Below, one piece after another: positions 17,896 through 28,073 of a DNA stretch of 64,000 bases (its first letter is position 1; every line of letters starts with the position of its first letter). The translations under genes were made by a program, and so were the position numbers. Location: NCBI GenBank assembly GCA_951812305.1, contig CATOSB010000008.1:62001-126000 (forward strand), in the 5' to 3' direction. This DNA comes from an uncultured Paracoccaceae bacterium. Lineage in GTDB: Bacteria; Pseudomonadota; Alphaproteobacteria; Rhodobacterales; Rhodobacteraceae. A model generated the notes under the pieces. The model was not told where the DNA came from. It was given only the letters and a program-made list of their open reading frames with translations, and made no database searches.

Positions 17896-19801
17896 CCAAA
17901 GCGGAAAACACGAAACGTGCACTTCGCGTAGAGGAGATGAAGCTGCCATTGCCGGAGCGGTTGATGCATCTTGCGGCAGGGGTGAGTTGGAAAGCCTTGT
18001 CGTCAAAGCGAGCCAACTCAGGGCAACCGTCAAAGCGGATGTTTTGGCCTATGTTTCCAAGGGGTTTCATCGGTTCAGACTCTACGCCCGGCGGATGTTG
18101 ACCGCATTGGATGTCACCTGCGCTGAAGTGGCCCAACCTTTGCTAACGGCTGCTGAGGTGATCCGAAACAAGCAGGATATTCCACGTCGCTCGCTGTCCT
18201 TTCTGCTGCCGCGCTCCAAGTGGCGCGGGCACTTCCGTGATCCAGAGACCGACAAGGAACGACTCTGGGTCGTGGCGGTTCTGTTCCACCTGCGTGACGC
18301 ATTCCGATCCGGTGATATCTGGTTGGTCCATTCCCGCCGTTACGTTGATATGAAGCAAGCCCTGGTATCGATTGAAGCGGCCCGAACGATGGGGCTTTCG
18401 ATGCCGCTTGATCCCGAGGCCTGGATTGCAGATCGTAAGCACCGTCTGGAAAATGGGTTGAAGCGCCTCGCAAAAGCAGCCCGGACAGGGACACTTCCTG
18501 GTGGTGTCATCGAAGACGGCACATTGCGCGTCGAGCGCCTTGAGGCGGATGTTCCAGAAGAGGCCAGCGATCTTGTTCTCGACCTTTACCGTCGTCTGCC
18601 AGAGGCGCGAATTACGGATATCCTGATGGAGGTGGATGAGGCCACCGGATTCACCGAGGCCTTCTCCCATTTACACACTGGCACACCCTGTCGGGACAAA
18701 GTCGGATTGCTGAACGTGGTGCTGGCCGAGGGGCTCAATCCGGGCCTGAGCAAAATGGCGAGCGCGACCAACCCCCATGATTTTATGCAGCTCTCACGTC
18801 TGTCGCGTTGGCATGTGGAAAGCGAGGGCATGGCCCGTGCGGTGGCCATGGTGATCGAAGCGCAGGCGCGGTTGCCGATGGCGCAATTCCGGGGCGCGGG
18901 CACGACCGCATCAAGCGATGGTCAATTTTTCCCGACCACGCGCCAGGGCGAGGCGATGGATCTGATCAACGCTAAATACGGCAGCGATCCAGGCATCAAG
19001 GCTTACACCCATGTCTCCGATCAATATGCGCCGTTCGCTACACAGGTTATCCCAGCCACGGTGAGCGAAGCGCCCTATATTCTGGATGGTTTGCTGATGA
19101 ACCCGACAGGCAAACGGATCAAAGAGCAATACGCCGATACCGGTGGCTTTACAGATATCGTCTTTGCAGCCACGTCCCTGCTGGGATATCTGTTCCACCC
19201 GCGCATTCGTGACCTCGCGTCCAGGAGACTGCATGTCTTTGACTCGCGCGCCGTCCCAAAGGAATTGAAGGGGCTTACGGGCGACCGGATACGGGAAACA
19301 CCCATCATCGCCAATTGGCCGGACGTTCTGCGTTGCATCGCAACGATGCTCTCCGGCAGGATGCAGCCCAGTCAACTCCTGAAGAAATCAGCAGCACGGC
19401 CACGGCAACATGACCTGGCCATCGCCTTTCGAGAAATCGGGCGTGTTGAACGCACGTTGTTCATCATCGAATGGCTGCTCAACGCAGACATGCAGCGCCG
19501 GGCAAACATTGGCCTCAATAAAGGTGAAGCACATCACGCACTGAAGGGGGCCTTGCGGATCGGACGCCAGGGCGAAATCCGTGACCGTACAACAGAAGGC
19601 CAACACTTCCGCATCGCGGGCCTCAACCTGCTCACTGCCATCATCATTTATTGGAATACAAACCAGCTCGGGATCACCATCGCACGACGAAAGAGGGCCG
19701 GTTTGGATTGCTCTCCGAACCTCCTGGCGCACATCTCGCCACTCGGATGGGCGCATATCCTTCTCACAGGCGAATATCGATGGCGGAAAGCTCGAGCGTA
19801 A
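17896..19801 (+). pseudogene. tnpA: Tn3-family transposase, C-terminal fragment
   Basis: About 630 residues of the Tn3 catalytic region. The first catalytic Asp is in TASSDGQFF (D311 counted from an in-frame start at 17987). The glutamate is in GLNKGEAHHALKGALR (about residue 514), followed by the conserved end GLNLLTAIIIYWNT. No proper N-terminus is present in frame; readable homology begins near 17896. The missing first part corresponds to the oppositely oriented fragment at 15996-16755 plus roughly 90 lost residues. Confidence 0.9.
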
Positions 19802-19861
19802 ATCCTACCGCCCTATTCTGCACTCAGCCTCACTCGACCCCAGGAGGATTGTTTAACCCCC

Positions 19862-20186
19862 GGCAAAATGAGGACATCGCGGGATGCGCCAGCGACTTTT
19901 ACAGCACCTGCGCGAAGATCATCGAGTTGTGTGGGAGCCGACAGATAAGGCGCTTCGCACCACCCTTGCGTCGCGCCGGCCATGCCGCTGATGATAACAG
20001 GAATACCCCGCGCCACACTCAGTTTCGCAAGCTATCTTCCAACGCGCGATCATATTCATCAGGCTTTAGACGGGACATGCCATAGGGGCCGGTGGCTGCG
20101 GCAAGGATGTTGGCGTCTTCGTCCATCACCCAAAGCCGGAAACTGGTTGTGCCCCAGTCAACTGCGACAAAGGAAGCTTTTGACAT
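19862..20186 (-). pseudogene. dgoK: 2-dehydro-3-deoxygalactonokinase, frameshifted and cut by Tn3
   Basis: It starts at ATG 20186 as MSKASFVAVDWGTTSFRLWV, the sugar-kinase phosphate loop of the DgoK family. After about 54 codons a missing base (SLRN-stop where SL-KLSVARGIPV is expected) shifts the frame. The second frame continues GIPVIISGMAGATQGWCEAP until the Tn3 end at 19861. The C-terminal two thirds are gone. It lies 9 bp after the dehydratase gene in the sugar-acid operon and would have phosphorylated 2-keto-3-deoxygalactonate. Confidence 0.88.
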
Positions 20187-20195
20187 AGGTAAGCC

Positions 20196-21365
20196 TCAGT
20201 CGCAGATGTTGAATTTACGGATAAAGTCGCGATCAGGTGTCACGCCAATACCCGGTCCCATCGGCAGGGCCACGGTACCGTTGTTCGCGGCAACCTGTCC
20301 CTGAATGTCCAAAGGCGTCGTCAGCAAATCGTCACGGAATGCATTGTGCGTTGTGTCAAATTCCAGCATCGGCTCCCATGGATGTAACCCGCCTGGCAAT
20401 GGCGGCATCGCTGCAAGCAGGTGCATGTTGGTTGCTACAGCAACGGCCGAGCCCCAGACATGGTTCACAACGGGCGTGAAATGCGCATGGCACAGGGCCA
20501 ACACACGCAGGTATTCGGAGATGCCGCCGAGAGCACATACCTCGGGTTGGGCGATGTCGAGCCCCCGGTTTTCCAGCAAAGCGCGCCAGCCCCAACGGTT
20601 GAATTCAGCTTCGCCGCCCGAGACCTTCACCCGTAGCCCCCTGCGCAACTCATGGTAGCCATCAAGATCCTCAGGGGCGACGGGTTCTTCAAACCAATAA
20701 GGATTAAATTCCTCCATGGCGCGGCCTACATAGAAGGCATCATGGGTCGTGTAGGCATGGTTGGCGTCGACCATAAATTTGTAATCGTCCCCGACACCGC
20801 GCCGCACAGCTTCGATCAAGCGCACGTCGTCCTTGGGGCCTAGGCCAACCTTCATCTTGGCCGCCTTGAAACCCATACCCTTTATAGCGGCCGCCTCATC
20901 CCCAAAGCGCGCAACAAGGCTGTCGGCGCTTTCGGGGCGCAGCATCATGCCATAGCCGTACACCTCAATCCGGTCGCGATGCGCCCCACCGATCATCTGA
21001 TATAGCGGCATCCCCGCGACTTTGCCCGCAATATCCCACAGCGCAATGTCGACGCCGGACAATGATTGCAGCGGCATCCCCTTCTGGCCGTGATCGCGCA
21101 TCAGGTTATAGACCTTGTGCCAGATCACGTCGCGATCCAGCGGATCCATTCCCAGCACCATCGGCTGGATCACCTGCTCGACGATTCCCTTGTTGGCCAG
21201 CGCGATATTGCCTGCACCAAAACACTCACCCCATCCGGTGATGCCCTCGTCGGTTTCCACTTCAACCAGATGGGCAGTCCGTTTGGTGTAATACTGCTGC
21301 GAATAGCCCAATGGTTCCGGCAGGTCATAGCCCAAAACATGACTTGTAATGCGGGTGATTTTCAT
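20196..21365 (-). CDS. Enolase-superfamily sugar-acid dehydratase
   Basis: A 389-aa mandelate racemase/muconate lactonising type enzyme. The capping domain is followed by the barrel with the catalytic KMK (170-172), metal ligands D200 (in DANHAYT), E226 (in FEEPV) and E252 (in SGGEAEFNR), and H302 in VVNHVWGSAV. The KxK plus His set marks the mandelate racemase subgroup, whose members dehydrate aldonic acids such as galactonate or fuconate to 2-keto-3-deoxy acids. Start MKITRITSH overlaps the aldehyde dehydrogenase stop by four bases. Neighbouring dgoK suggests galactonate or a close relative, but the exact substrate cannot be read from sequence. Confidence 0.88.
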   Translation of the reverse strand: MKITRITSHVLGYDLPEPLGYSQQYYTKRTAHLVEVETDEGITGWGECFGAGNIALANKGIVEQVIQPMVLGMDPLDRDVIWHKVYNLMRDHGQKGMPLQSLSGVDIALWDIAGKVAGMPLYQMIGGAHRDRIEVYGYGMMLRPESADSLVARFGDEAAAIKGMGFKAAKMKVGLGPKDDVRLIEAVRRGVGDDYKFMVDANHAYTTHDAFYVGRAMEEFNPYWFEEPVAPEDLDGYHELRRGLRVKVSGGEAEFNRWGWRALLENRGLDIAQPEVCALGGISEYLRVLALCHAHFTPVVNHVWGSAVAVATNMHLLAAMPPLPGGLHPWEPMLEFDTTHNAFRDDLLTTPLDIQGQVAANNGTVALPMGPGIGVTPDRDFIRKFNICD

Positions 21366-22822
21366 GGGTTCAGCCCTCCGAAATCTGTGGTGCCCTTGGC
21401 GCGCGTGATCCGCTTTTGCACATGGTAATCGTGCAGCGCGAGGGCAGAGCAATCATGCCCGATCCCCAATTGCCCGATCCCGCCATGCGGCAGATCAATG
21501 TCGTATTTCACGCTGTTGATTTGGATTTCGCCGTAGCGCAGCCGCGCCGCATAATGTTCGGCCTGCGCTAGATCGCGGGTAAATATATAGGCCGTCAGCC
21601 CCCCTTCTTCGCAATCATTGGCCATGCGCAAAAGGTCCGTTTTCGTATCGAATGGTACGATACTGACGATGGGTCCAAAGGTCTCTTGGCGGTACACGGC
21701 CATTGTCTCGGTCACATCTGTCAGGACGGTGGGGGCCAAGTAATGCCCAGCGTTCAGGCCCGCTGGCCTGTCGCCACCTGCCAAAAGCGTTGCACCCTCG
21801 GTCACGGCGTCATCAATCAGCCGCTTGAGCCGCGTCCATGCCCGCCCGTCGATCACGGGGCCGGTGGTGATGTCGGCGTCTTTGTCGAACCCGACCTTGG
21901 CTGCTTTTGCAAGCTCCACGACCTTTTTCGTAAAGGCATCGCGCACCGCTTCGGCGACAAACACCCGGTTGGGGGAGACGCAAATTTGCCCTGCATTGCT
22001 GAACTTCACGCCTGTGACGATGTCAGCCGCCAGATCAAGGTCGGCATCCTCAAACACCAGCACGGGCGCGTTGCCGCCCAGTTCCATCGAGTAGCGTTTG
22101 ATCGAAGTCGCGCCCGTGCGCATGATATGCTGACCGGTCTTGGTGGATCCGATCAATGTGATCACTTGCGGGATGGTCGAGGCCGTCAGCGCATCGGCCA
22201 CATCGTAACTTTCGGTCGCCAAAATTTGTACGACACCCTTAGGCAGCCCAATTTTTTCACAAAGAGCACCGACAGCATAGGCCGAGATCGGTGTGGCGTC
22301 GGATGGGCGAATGATAATCGGGCAGCCTGCCGCCATCGCCGGACCGATTTTGAAGGCAAGGTTTAGCAGCGGAAAGTTCCACGCCAGAAACGCAACAGCC
22401 ACACCTGCCGGTTCATAGACCATTCGGTGGGTATGGGTGCCTGCACGGTCGGTCAGACCATAGTCATGCAGCCGCGCGATTTCGTCAGCGTAGAAATCAA
22501 GTGAGTCAACCAAACGATCCCAGTCTTCTTCGGTCTGCGCCCAAGGCTTGCCCATTTCGTGGTGGACACAGGTGCGCAGCCAGTCTTCGTTTGCGACGAC
22601 TTCATCACGCAACTTGCGCATCCATGCCTGCCGCTCTGCACTTGGCGCAGCCGCCGAGGTGGGAAAAGCTGCCTTCGCTGCCTGCAAAGCACGTTCCACA
22701 TCATTCGTGCCCGCGACAGCCACGGTCGCCACCGCTGTTTCTGTCCCAGGATTGACCACTTCGCGTGTTGCAGAACCGCTTGCCAGCACGCCGTCGATGT
22801 ACATTTGAGTTGGAAAATTCAT
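21362..22822 (-). CDS. NAD(P)-dependent aldehyde dehydrogenase
   Basis: A 486-aa ALDH-superfamily enzyme. The oxyanion asparagine is N149 in AWNFPL, the general base is E247 in SMELGGN, and the catalytic cysteine is C281 in NAGQICVSPNR. It lies in the operon between the GMC dehydrogenase and the dehydratase. A role on a semialdehyde intermediate or sugar aldehyde is likely (a dioxovalerate- or lactaldehyde-type step), but family alone does not fix the substrate. The gap to the GMC gene is 9 bp. Confidence 0.92.
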   Translation of the reverse strand: MNFPTQMYIDGVLASGSATREVVNPGTETAVATVAVAGTNDVERALQAAKAAFPTSAAAPSAERQAWMRKLRDEVVANEDWLRTCVHHEMGKPWAQTEEDWDRLVDSLDFYADEIARLHDYGLTDRAGTHTHRMVYEPAGVAVAFLAWNFPLLNLAFKIGPAMAAGCPIIIRPSDATPISAYAVGALCEKIGLPKGVVQILATESYDVADALTASTIPQVITLIGSTKTGQHIMRTGATSIKRYSMELGGNAPVLVFEDADLDLAADIVTGVKFSNAGQICVSPNRVFVAEAVRDAFTKKVVELAKAAKVGFDKDADITTGPVIDGRAWTRLKRLIDDAVTEGATLLAGGDRPAGLNAGHYLAPTVLTDVTETMAVYRQETFGPIVSIVPFDTKTDLLRMANDCEEGGLTAYIFTRDLAQAEHYAARLRYGEIQINSVKYDIDLPHGGIGQLGIGHDCSALALHDYHVQKRITRAKGTTDFGGLNP

Positions 22823-22831
22823 CGCATGGCC

Positions 22832-24451
22832 TCAATCAAACAGGGTTTCAATATTGGTTTTGATCCTGTCGCCGACATAAAGCGCCATCGCCTGAATAGT
22901 GGAGGTCGGGTTGACCGCCCCTGCTGTCGGAAATATCGAGCCATCAACAATGAAAAGGTTCTTCACGTCGTGACTGCGACCCCAGCCATTCACCACCGAG
23001 GTTGCGGGGTCATCGCCCATCCGACAGGTACCCATTTGGTGCCACCCGGCACGCCACCACACCTTGTCGTCATTCTTGGACAGCACTTTCTTCGCGCCAG
23101 CCGCGAGCAGGATTTCCTTTGCCTGCTCTTCTCCATGGCGCAGCATCTTTCGGGTGTTCTCGCCCAGGCGGTAGGTAATCTTTGGCGCGGGAATGCCGTC
23201 ACTGTCGGTCAGACCAGGATCGAGCGTGACGCAGTTGTGTTCCTCGGGTAGGTCCTCGCTGACGATCGTGAGCCCCGCCAGATAAGGATAGACGTTGTCC
23301 ATGATCTCGCGGTGTTCGGCACCCCACGGGATTGGGTTGTCGATGCCATACCCACCCAAAGCATAGGTCATTGGCGTCGTGGACCGCCCCGAGTGCAACC
23401 CGTATCCACGCACAAAATCGCGGTTCGGGTCGGTCTCATAGAACTCCTGTGACAGGACCGAGCAGGCCATAGGCCCCTCATGTCCCAACATCGGTTCTTC
23501 AAAGACACCTGCCACACCCGTCAAAGGATGAAACATCAGGTTTTTGCCGACCATACCGTTGTGATTACCCAGCCCGTCAGGGAAAGCTTTGGATTTGGAG
23601 TTCAGCAGTAAACGCGGTGTACCGACACCGTTGCAGGCAACAACAACCAGCTCGGTACGTTGCTCATGCACTTGCCCGTCTGGCCCGTGATATAGTACGC
23701 CAGTTGCAAAACCGGTCGCCTCGTCCACAAGGATTTCGCGGACGCGACATTCCGTGCGCAGCTCGACGCCTGCGTTTTCCAACATTGGCCAATAGGTGAA
23801 ATTGGTGCCACCCTTGGCCCCCGCGGCACAGCCCAGATCACAGGTGCCCGCATTCACGCATTTCTGACGTCCATCGTGATCCTGACTGAGGATCGACACA
23901 TCCGACGGCCACCAGTGGTAACCCTTTTCATTGAAACCCTTGGCAAGCGTCTGTCCCAGCTTGCCGATCGGGATCGGTGGCAGTTCAGGCGTATAGTCGG
24001 GATAGGCCGGGTTTCCGCCCAGACCCGACACGCCTGTATTGCGGTCATTCATGTCGTAAAACGGCGCGAGCGTTTCATAATCAACCGGCCAATCCGCACC
24101 CACACCATCCAAGCTACGCGTGCGGAAATCTGAGGGCTTCATCCGAGGCCAATGGCCCAAAAAGTTGATCGTAGAACCACCTACTGCGTTGAAGTTCACA
24201 GGGGTGATGCAGCTGTCTTCGGCATTGATCGGGTAGTCCTGTTTCAATCCCCGGACATTGGGATCGCAGGAGAATTCGCCGTAGCGGGCCAGTTCATAGT
24301 CGTCATCACGGCTGGGAAGATCCTTGTCTTCCAGCTTTGGTCCCTGCTCAAGACACAGGATCCGCATCCGGGTTTCCAGCAACGACCATGCGATGGCCGC
24401 ACCAGAGGCACCCGCACCAATGATCAGAACGTCGACGGGTTCATTTTGCAT
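22832..24451 (-). CDS. GMC-family FAD-dependent sugar/polyol dehydrogenase, large subunit
   Basis: This 539-aa flavoprotein starts MQNEPVDVLIIGAGASG, with the FAD dinucleotide fold GAGASG at 12-17. Conserved GMC blocks include NAVGGSTINFLG and the C-terminal HQMGTCRMG and VDGSIFPTAGAVNPT segments. It resembles the flavin subunit of gluconate 2-dehydrogenase-like complexes that oxidise sugars or sugar acids and pass electrons to the respiratory chain. The small subunit gene overlaps its start by 11 bases. No cytochrome subunit is encoded nearby, so the electron acceptor is unknown. Confidence 0.92.
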   Translation of the reverse strand: MQNEPVDVLIIGAGASGAAIAWSLLETRMRILCLEQGPKLEDKDLPSRDDDYELARYGEFSCDPNVRGLKQDYPINAEDSCITPVNFNAVGGSTINFLGHWPRMKPSDFRTRSLDGVGADWPVDYETLAPFYDMNDRNTGVSGLGGNPAYPDYTPELPPIPIGKLGQTLAKGFNEKGYHWWPSDVSILSQDHDGRQKCVNAGTCDLGCAAGAKGGTNFTYWPMLENAGVELRTECRVREILVDEATGFATGVLYHGPDGQVHEQRTELVVVACNGVGTPRLLLNSKSKAFPDGLGNHNGMVGKNLMFHPLTGVAGVFEEPMLGHEGPMACSVLSQEFYETDPNRDFVRGYGLHSGRSTTPMTYALGGYGIDNPIPWGAEHREIMDNVYPYLAGLTIVSEDLPEEHNCVTLDPGLTDSDGIPAPKITYRLGENTRKMLRHGEEQAKEILLAAGAKKVLSKNDDKVWWRAGWHQMGTCRMGDDPATSVVNGWGRSHDVKNLFIVDGSIFPTAGAVNPTSTIQAMALYVGDRIKTNIETLFD

Positions 24452-24884
24452 CGCGATAGACCTTTCCTCGCGCACGCACCGGTGCAGTCAATTCATCCAT
24501 CATCGCGTCACTTTCGCGATCAACGGGGTAGCCTTGTGGGTGGATGGGATGGGCTCCTACGCCAACATAGGGGCGTGTGTCAGGGCGGCTGTAGTAGCCC
24601 ATGTAAGTCAGCCGGACGAGCGTCTCAAAGGCTTGACCGTGTGCCGCTTCGACACGCTTCAAAACCGCGATCTTTTCATCCCGCGGAAGAGCTACGAAAT
24701 CGCCCGAGACCGCGTCTAGGGTCGTTTGTACGGATCCAGCCGGATCGGGCGCATAGGCTTGGGCGGTCGGGAGAAACTCCGCCACACCCAATGCGCCTGC
24801 TCCGGGGATTTTGCCATCATCGCTCGGTGGGATGAGCTCATCCAGGATGGCATCGAGAACGGATTTGTTGTTTTCATTCAACAT
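24441..24884 (-). CDS. Gluconate 2-dehydrogenase subunit 3-like small subunit
   Basis: A 147-aa protein with the subunit 3 family pattern: an N-terminal ...ILDELIPPSDDGKIPGAG and a C-terminal LTYMGYYSRPDTRPYVG-type segment. Most family members carry a Tat signal, which is not evident here, so membrane or cytoplasmic placement is uncertain. Position directly before, and overlapping, the GMC gene supports complex formation with it. Confidence 0.88.
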   Translation of the reverse strand: MLNENNKSVLDAILDELIPPSDDGKIPGAGALGVAEFLPTAQAYAPDPAGSVQTTLDAVSGDFVALPRDEKIAVLKRVEAAHGQAFETLVRLTYMGYYSRPDTRPYVGVGAHPIHPQGYPVDRESDAMMDELTAPVRARGKVYRDAK

Positions 24885-24890
24885 GTTGGC

Positions 24891-26111
24891 CTACCATTCC
24901 GATGTGCCCGAACGGGACACGGCATCAATGGCCACGGCCAGCAACAGGATCGCGCCCGAGAACATCAGTTTGTCCGCAGCGCTCGCGCCAGACAAATCCA
25001 GCCCGTTACCAAGCGATCCGATGACCAAAGCGCCAAGGATCGCGTTCCAAACCGATCCACGCCCGCCAAACAATGAGGTACCGCCAATGACAGCCGCGCC
25101 AATGGATTCCAGCAGTAGCGAGCCACCAGCAAAGGCGGTGTAGCTGACGGAGCCAAACCGCGACGCACCAAAGATACCGCCGATAGCCGCCATAAGCCCG
25201 ACAATGGCAAAGGCCGACACACGGATGCGTTTGACGTTCATGCCCACTCGCCGTGCGCTCTCAGGATTGCCGCCGACCGAAAAGATGGAACGGCCATAGG
25301 GGGTTGAGGTCGTAATCCATCCGACAAGCGCGGTGATCGCCATGAGAAGAACGATAAGGAGCGGAACCGAGCGATAGCTATTCAGCGTCGCCACTGTCGC
25401 CAGCATGAGCGCTCCGAAAAACGCGATCTGACCCCAGACAGCTGTTGTGCTGTCCAACTCCAATCCGCGTGCCTTACGCTGCCCTTGCTTGCGCAGGCTT
25501 AGCCACGCGAAGACCGCGATACATGCCAGTGCCAGCACCCAGCCAAGCGCGTCCGGCAGCAGAACCCGCGCAAATCCGCGCACAAAGGGATCACCAACAT
25601 TCAGGTTTCCCGTCGGCAGGATTTTCTGCATCAAGCCCTGAAAGCCGAGCAAGCCAGCCAGAGTAACTACGAACGAAGGAATGCCAACATAGGCCACCAA
25701 GATGCCCTGCGCCGTACCCATGATGATGCCAACACCCATGACGATCAGGCAGGCAATGGGGCCTGGCACACCAGCCAGTACCAACACCCCCAGCAGCGCT
25801 GCGCAAACCCCTGCAGTTGCGGCGGCAGACAGGTCAATGTCGCCCAACAAAAGCACGACGGTGATCCCGACCGCCAAGGTGGCGATCACGGCCGATTGCA
25901 TGAACAGATTGTAGATGTTGCGCGGGCTGAGGAAGATAAACCGAATGTTCTGTGCATCCGCGTCGCCCCAGTATTCCCACAGCGGCACAGCCAGGCCGAA
26001 ATAGGTCCAGATGGCGGCAAGAGCCAAAAGGACAGGCACAAAAGCGCCAAACCGCGTTTCGCGTATGATGCGCAGTCGGTCGATAAAGGAAAGTTTGTGC
26101 TCAGGCTGCAT
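24891..26111 (-). CDS. ABC sugar transporter permease, XylH-like
   Basis: About 406 aa and strongly hydrophobic, with 10 or more predicted membrane segments and the conserved permease loop near AAVIGGTSLFGGRGS. It begins at ATG 26111, overlapping the ATPase stop by 11 bases; a GTG at 26126 is the alternative. It would form the channel of the importer with the ATPase and binding protein upstream, for uptake of the sugar whose oxidation the downstream genes carry out. Confidence 0.92.
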   Translation of the reverse strand: MQPEHKLSFIDRLRIIRETRFGAFVPVLLALAAIWTYFGLAVPLWEYWGDADAQNIRFIFLSPRNIYNLFMQSAVIATLAVGITVVLLLGDIDLSAAATAGVCAALLGVLVLAGVPGPIACLIVMGVGIIMGTAQGILVAYVGIPSFVVTLAGLLGFQGLMQKILPTGNLNVGDPFVRGFARVLLPDALGWVLALACIAVFAWLSLRKQGQRKARGLELDSTTAVWGQIAFFGALMLATVATLNSYRSVPLLIVLLMAITALVGWITTSTPYGRSIFSVGGNPESARRVGMNVKRIRVSAFAIVGLMAAIGGIFGASRFGSVSYTAFAGGSLLLESIGAAVIGGTSLFGGRGSVWNAILGALVIGSLGNGLDLSGASAADKLMFSGAILLLAVAIDAVSRSGTSEW

Positions 26112-26916
26112 TACCGGCCTCGTCACCCAGGCCGCGCGTCATCGCGACAACAATTTCATCAGGGGTGGTTTCATCCCTGCGCCACGTCGCGACATTGCCG
26201 CCGTGACGCAGGACACAAATGCGGTCAGCGACCTCAAAGATGTCGCGCATATTGTGAGAGATGTAGACAACTGCGTGGTTGGTATCGCGCAGCCGTTTGA
26301 CCACATCGAGAACCTGCCGGGTTTGCGCAACACCAAGCGCGGCGGTGGGTTCATCCAGCATCACCACTGACCCGTCGGCGCCAACGGCGCGGGCAATTGC
26401 GATCGCTTGACGCTGTCCGCCGGACAACCCGCCGACCTTGGCGCGCACGGATTGAAGGGTGCGGACTTGCAAACGATCAATCGCCTGTTGTGCCTTCACC
26501 TCCATCTCAAGGTCGTCGAGCGGGCGGAGCAGGCGTGGCAGGAACGCCCACCCGGATTTCACCGGCTCAGCACCCAATGACAGGTTCGCAGACACATCCA
26601 GATTTTCGCAAAGCGCAAGGTCTTGATAGACGATCTGGATGCCCAGATCACTTGCGTCATGAGGGGTATTCACACTCACCGGGGCTTCGTCCATGAAGAA
26701 CTGGCCTTCGTCGGCGGCATGGGCACCGGCCAGCACCTTCATCAAGGTGGACTTTCCCGCACCATTATCGCCGACCAGCGCCATAACCTCACCGCGGGCG
26801 ACCTCAAAGTCGACACCGCGCAGGGCGTGGACGCCACCAAATCGTTTGTGAATACCGCTCACACGCAGGTGTGGGGGTGGGGCCGCTGGCCCCACCTTAT
26901 TTTCATGTTCAGACAT
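26101..26916 (-). CDS. ABC sugar transporter ATPase, XylG-like single domain
   Basis: A 271-aa ATPase with Walker A GDNGAGKST (49-57), signature LSGGQRQ (164-170) and Walker B VVMLDEP (184-190). Many sugar ATPases of this class are two-domain proteins near 500 aa; this one has a single domain and so should work as a homodimer. It starts at ATG 26916, 11 bp after the binding-protein gene. Confidence 0.93.
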   Translation of the reverse strand: MSEHENKVGPAAPPPHLRVSGIHKRFGGVHALRGVDFEVARGEVMALVGDNGAGKSTLMKVLAGAHAADEGQFFMDEAPVSVNTPHDASDLGIQIVYQDLALCENLDVSANLSLGAEPVKSGWAFLPRLLRPLDDLEMEVKAQQAIDRLQVRTLQSVRAKVGGLSGGQRQAIAIARAVGADGSVVMLDEPTAALGVAQTRQVLDVVKRLRDTNHAVVYISHNMRDIFEVADRICVLRHGGNVATWRRDETTPDEIVVAMTRGLGDEAGNAA

Positions 26917-26927
26917 TTTTGTTCCTG

Positions 26928-27992
26928 TTACTGGCAGAAAGTCGTTTCTGCGGCTTCGCCTTGGCACACCATCTCTTTGGTGATCGATGCGTCGTTGGCG
27001 ATCACATAGGCGACGCCATCCACACCAACGGCGGAGTATGATCCGACCGGAACGTAAGCCACGGTCGCGCCGACACCGTTTTCAACGGTTTGTGGGGCGA
27101 GATCCGAGAAGTCTTCGCCGTTAACCAAGCGTACGGTCACTTGCGCAGCTGCTGCGGCCATATCTTCAAGCGGACGCCAGCCACATTGAGTTTGCTTGCC
27201 AAGCAACATCAGTTGCTGAGCCTGTACCGTGCAGTCCAGACCGGAGACAGGAACCGTGCCCGCCATGCCTTGTTCTTCCATCGCGGCAATCGCCGCGCCG
27301 GCGTTGCCATCGTTGGAGGAGACTACTCCCTGAACATTATTGTTCAACTGCGTCAAAGCTTGGTCCATGGATCGGCGTGCAATCGCCGGATCCCAGCCTT
27401 GGGTCCAGTTTTCATAGCCCATCACACGTGCGCCGCTTTCGTAAAGCGGTGTCAACGCGCGGAGTTGGCCATTGTGGATCACGGCCGCGTTGGGATCAGT
27501 GGGAGAGCCTTTCAGCATGACCAGCGTATCGCCGTCTGCGGTGTTATTGATCACGTGCATCGCTTGGTCATAACCCATTCCTTCAAGATCAGCCTGAACC
27601 CAGAACGTCGTGTTCTCAGAGTTGATCATCCGGTCATAGGCGATTGTGGGCACGCCCTCTTCTGCGGCAGTGTCTGCGATAATAGCTGAGCTTTCACCGT
27701 CAATCGGGATCACAACCAGTACTTTGGCACCTTGTGTCAACGCTTGCTCAGCCTGACGCTGCTGCACGGACGTATCGTTGTTGGCGTTGAAGACCTCGAC
27801 CTTCACGTCAGGGGCAATCTCGGCCATGGTGCGCAAAAAGGCTGCTGCATCCTGTTGTTCCCAACGTGGGTTTACGTTTTCAGGCAGCAAGAGTGCCACC
27901 ATGTCTTCGGCAGAAGCGGACTGGGCAACAAACGTTGCACTGGCCAGCATGGTCGTCGCGAGAAGACCTTTCTTTAGGTTGGAAAACATCAT
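26928..27992 (-). CDS. Periplasmic sugar-binding protein, XylF-like
   Basis: A 354-aa protein with a signal peptide (basic start, hydrophobic core, cleavage after SASA near residue 28). The type I periplasmic-binding fold shows in VVIPIDGESSAII, TIAYDRMI and VVSSNDGNAGAAIAAM. It is the first gene of the transport operon, behind AAGGAGG just before the ATG. As usual for binding proteins it is followed by ATPase and permease genes. The ligand is probably a pentose or hexose. Confidence 0.92.
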   Translation of the reverse strand: MMFSNLKKGLLATTMLASATFVAQSASAEDMVALLLPENVNPRWEQQDAAAFLRTMAEIAPDVKVEVFNANNDTSVQQRQAEQALTQGAKVLVVIPIDGESSAIIADTAAEEGVPTIAYDRMINSENTTFWVQADLEGMGYDQAMHVINNTADGDTLVMLKGSPTDPNAAVIHNGQLRALTPLYESGARVMGYENWTQGWDPAIARRSMDQALTQLNNNVQGVVSSNDGNAGAAIAAMEEQGMAGTVPVSGLDCTVQAQQLMLLGKQTQCGWRPLEDMAAAAAQVTVRLVNGEDFSDLAPQTVENGVGATVAYVPVGSYSAVGVDGVAYVIANDASITKEMVCQGEAAETTFCQ

Positions 27993-28073
27993 ATCCTCCT
28001 TGTTGATGTTTTGACGCTTTATTGGGCGTCTTTTCGTCTAGTGGTTTCCCCGAAATCTTGGGTTGGATCCGGT

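Larger units (their letters stand above)
15996..19861. mobile_element. Rearranged Tn3-family transposon remnant
   Basis: Contains an N-terminal tnpA piece on the minus strand, a tnpR on the plus strand broken by a MITE, and a C-terminal tnpA piece on the plus strand. The right terminal repeat is visible at the end, reading GGGGGTTAAACAATCCTCC inward from 19861, typical of the GGGG-starting Tn3 ends. No left end was found. The two tnpA pieces face opposite ways, so part of the unit has been inverted or two elements have been joined. Confidence 0.8.

Noticed and set aside
17539..18033. 164-codon minus-strand frame over the Tn3 spacer
   Set aside because: The upstream part is antisense to tnpA. 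Only the middle, Lys/Arg-rich part looks unusual and it has no ATG; mentioned as a possible fragment rather than called as a gene.
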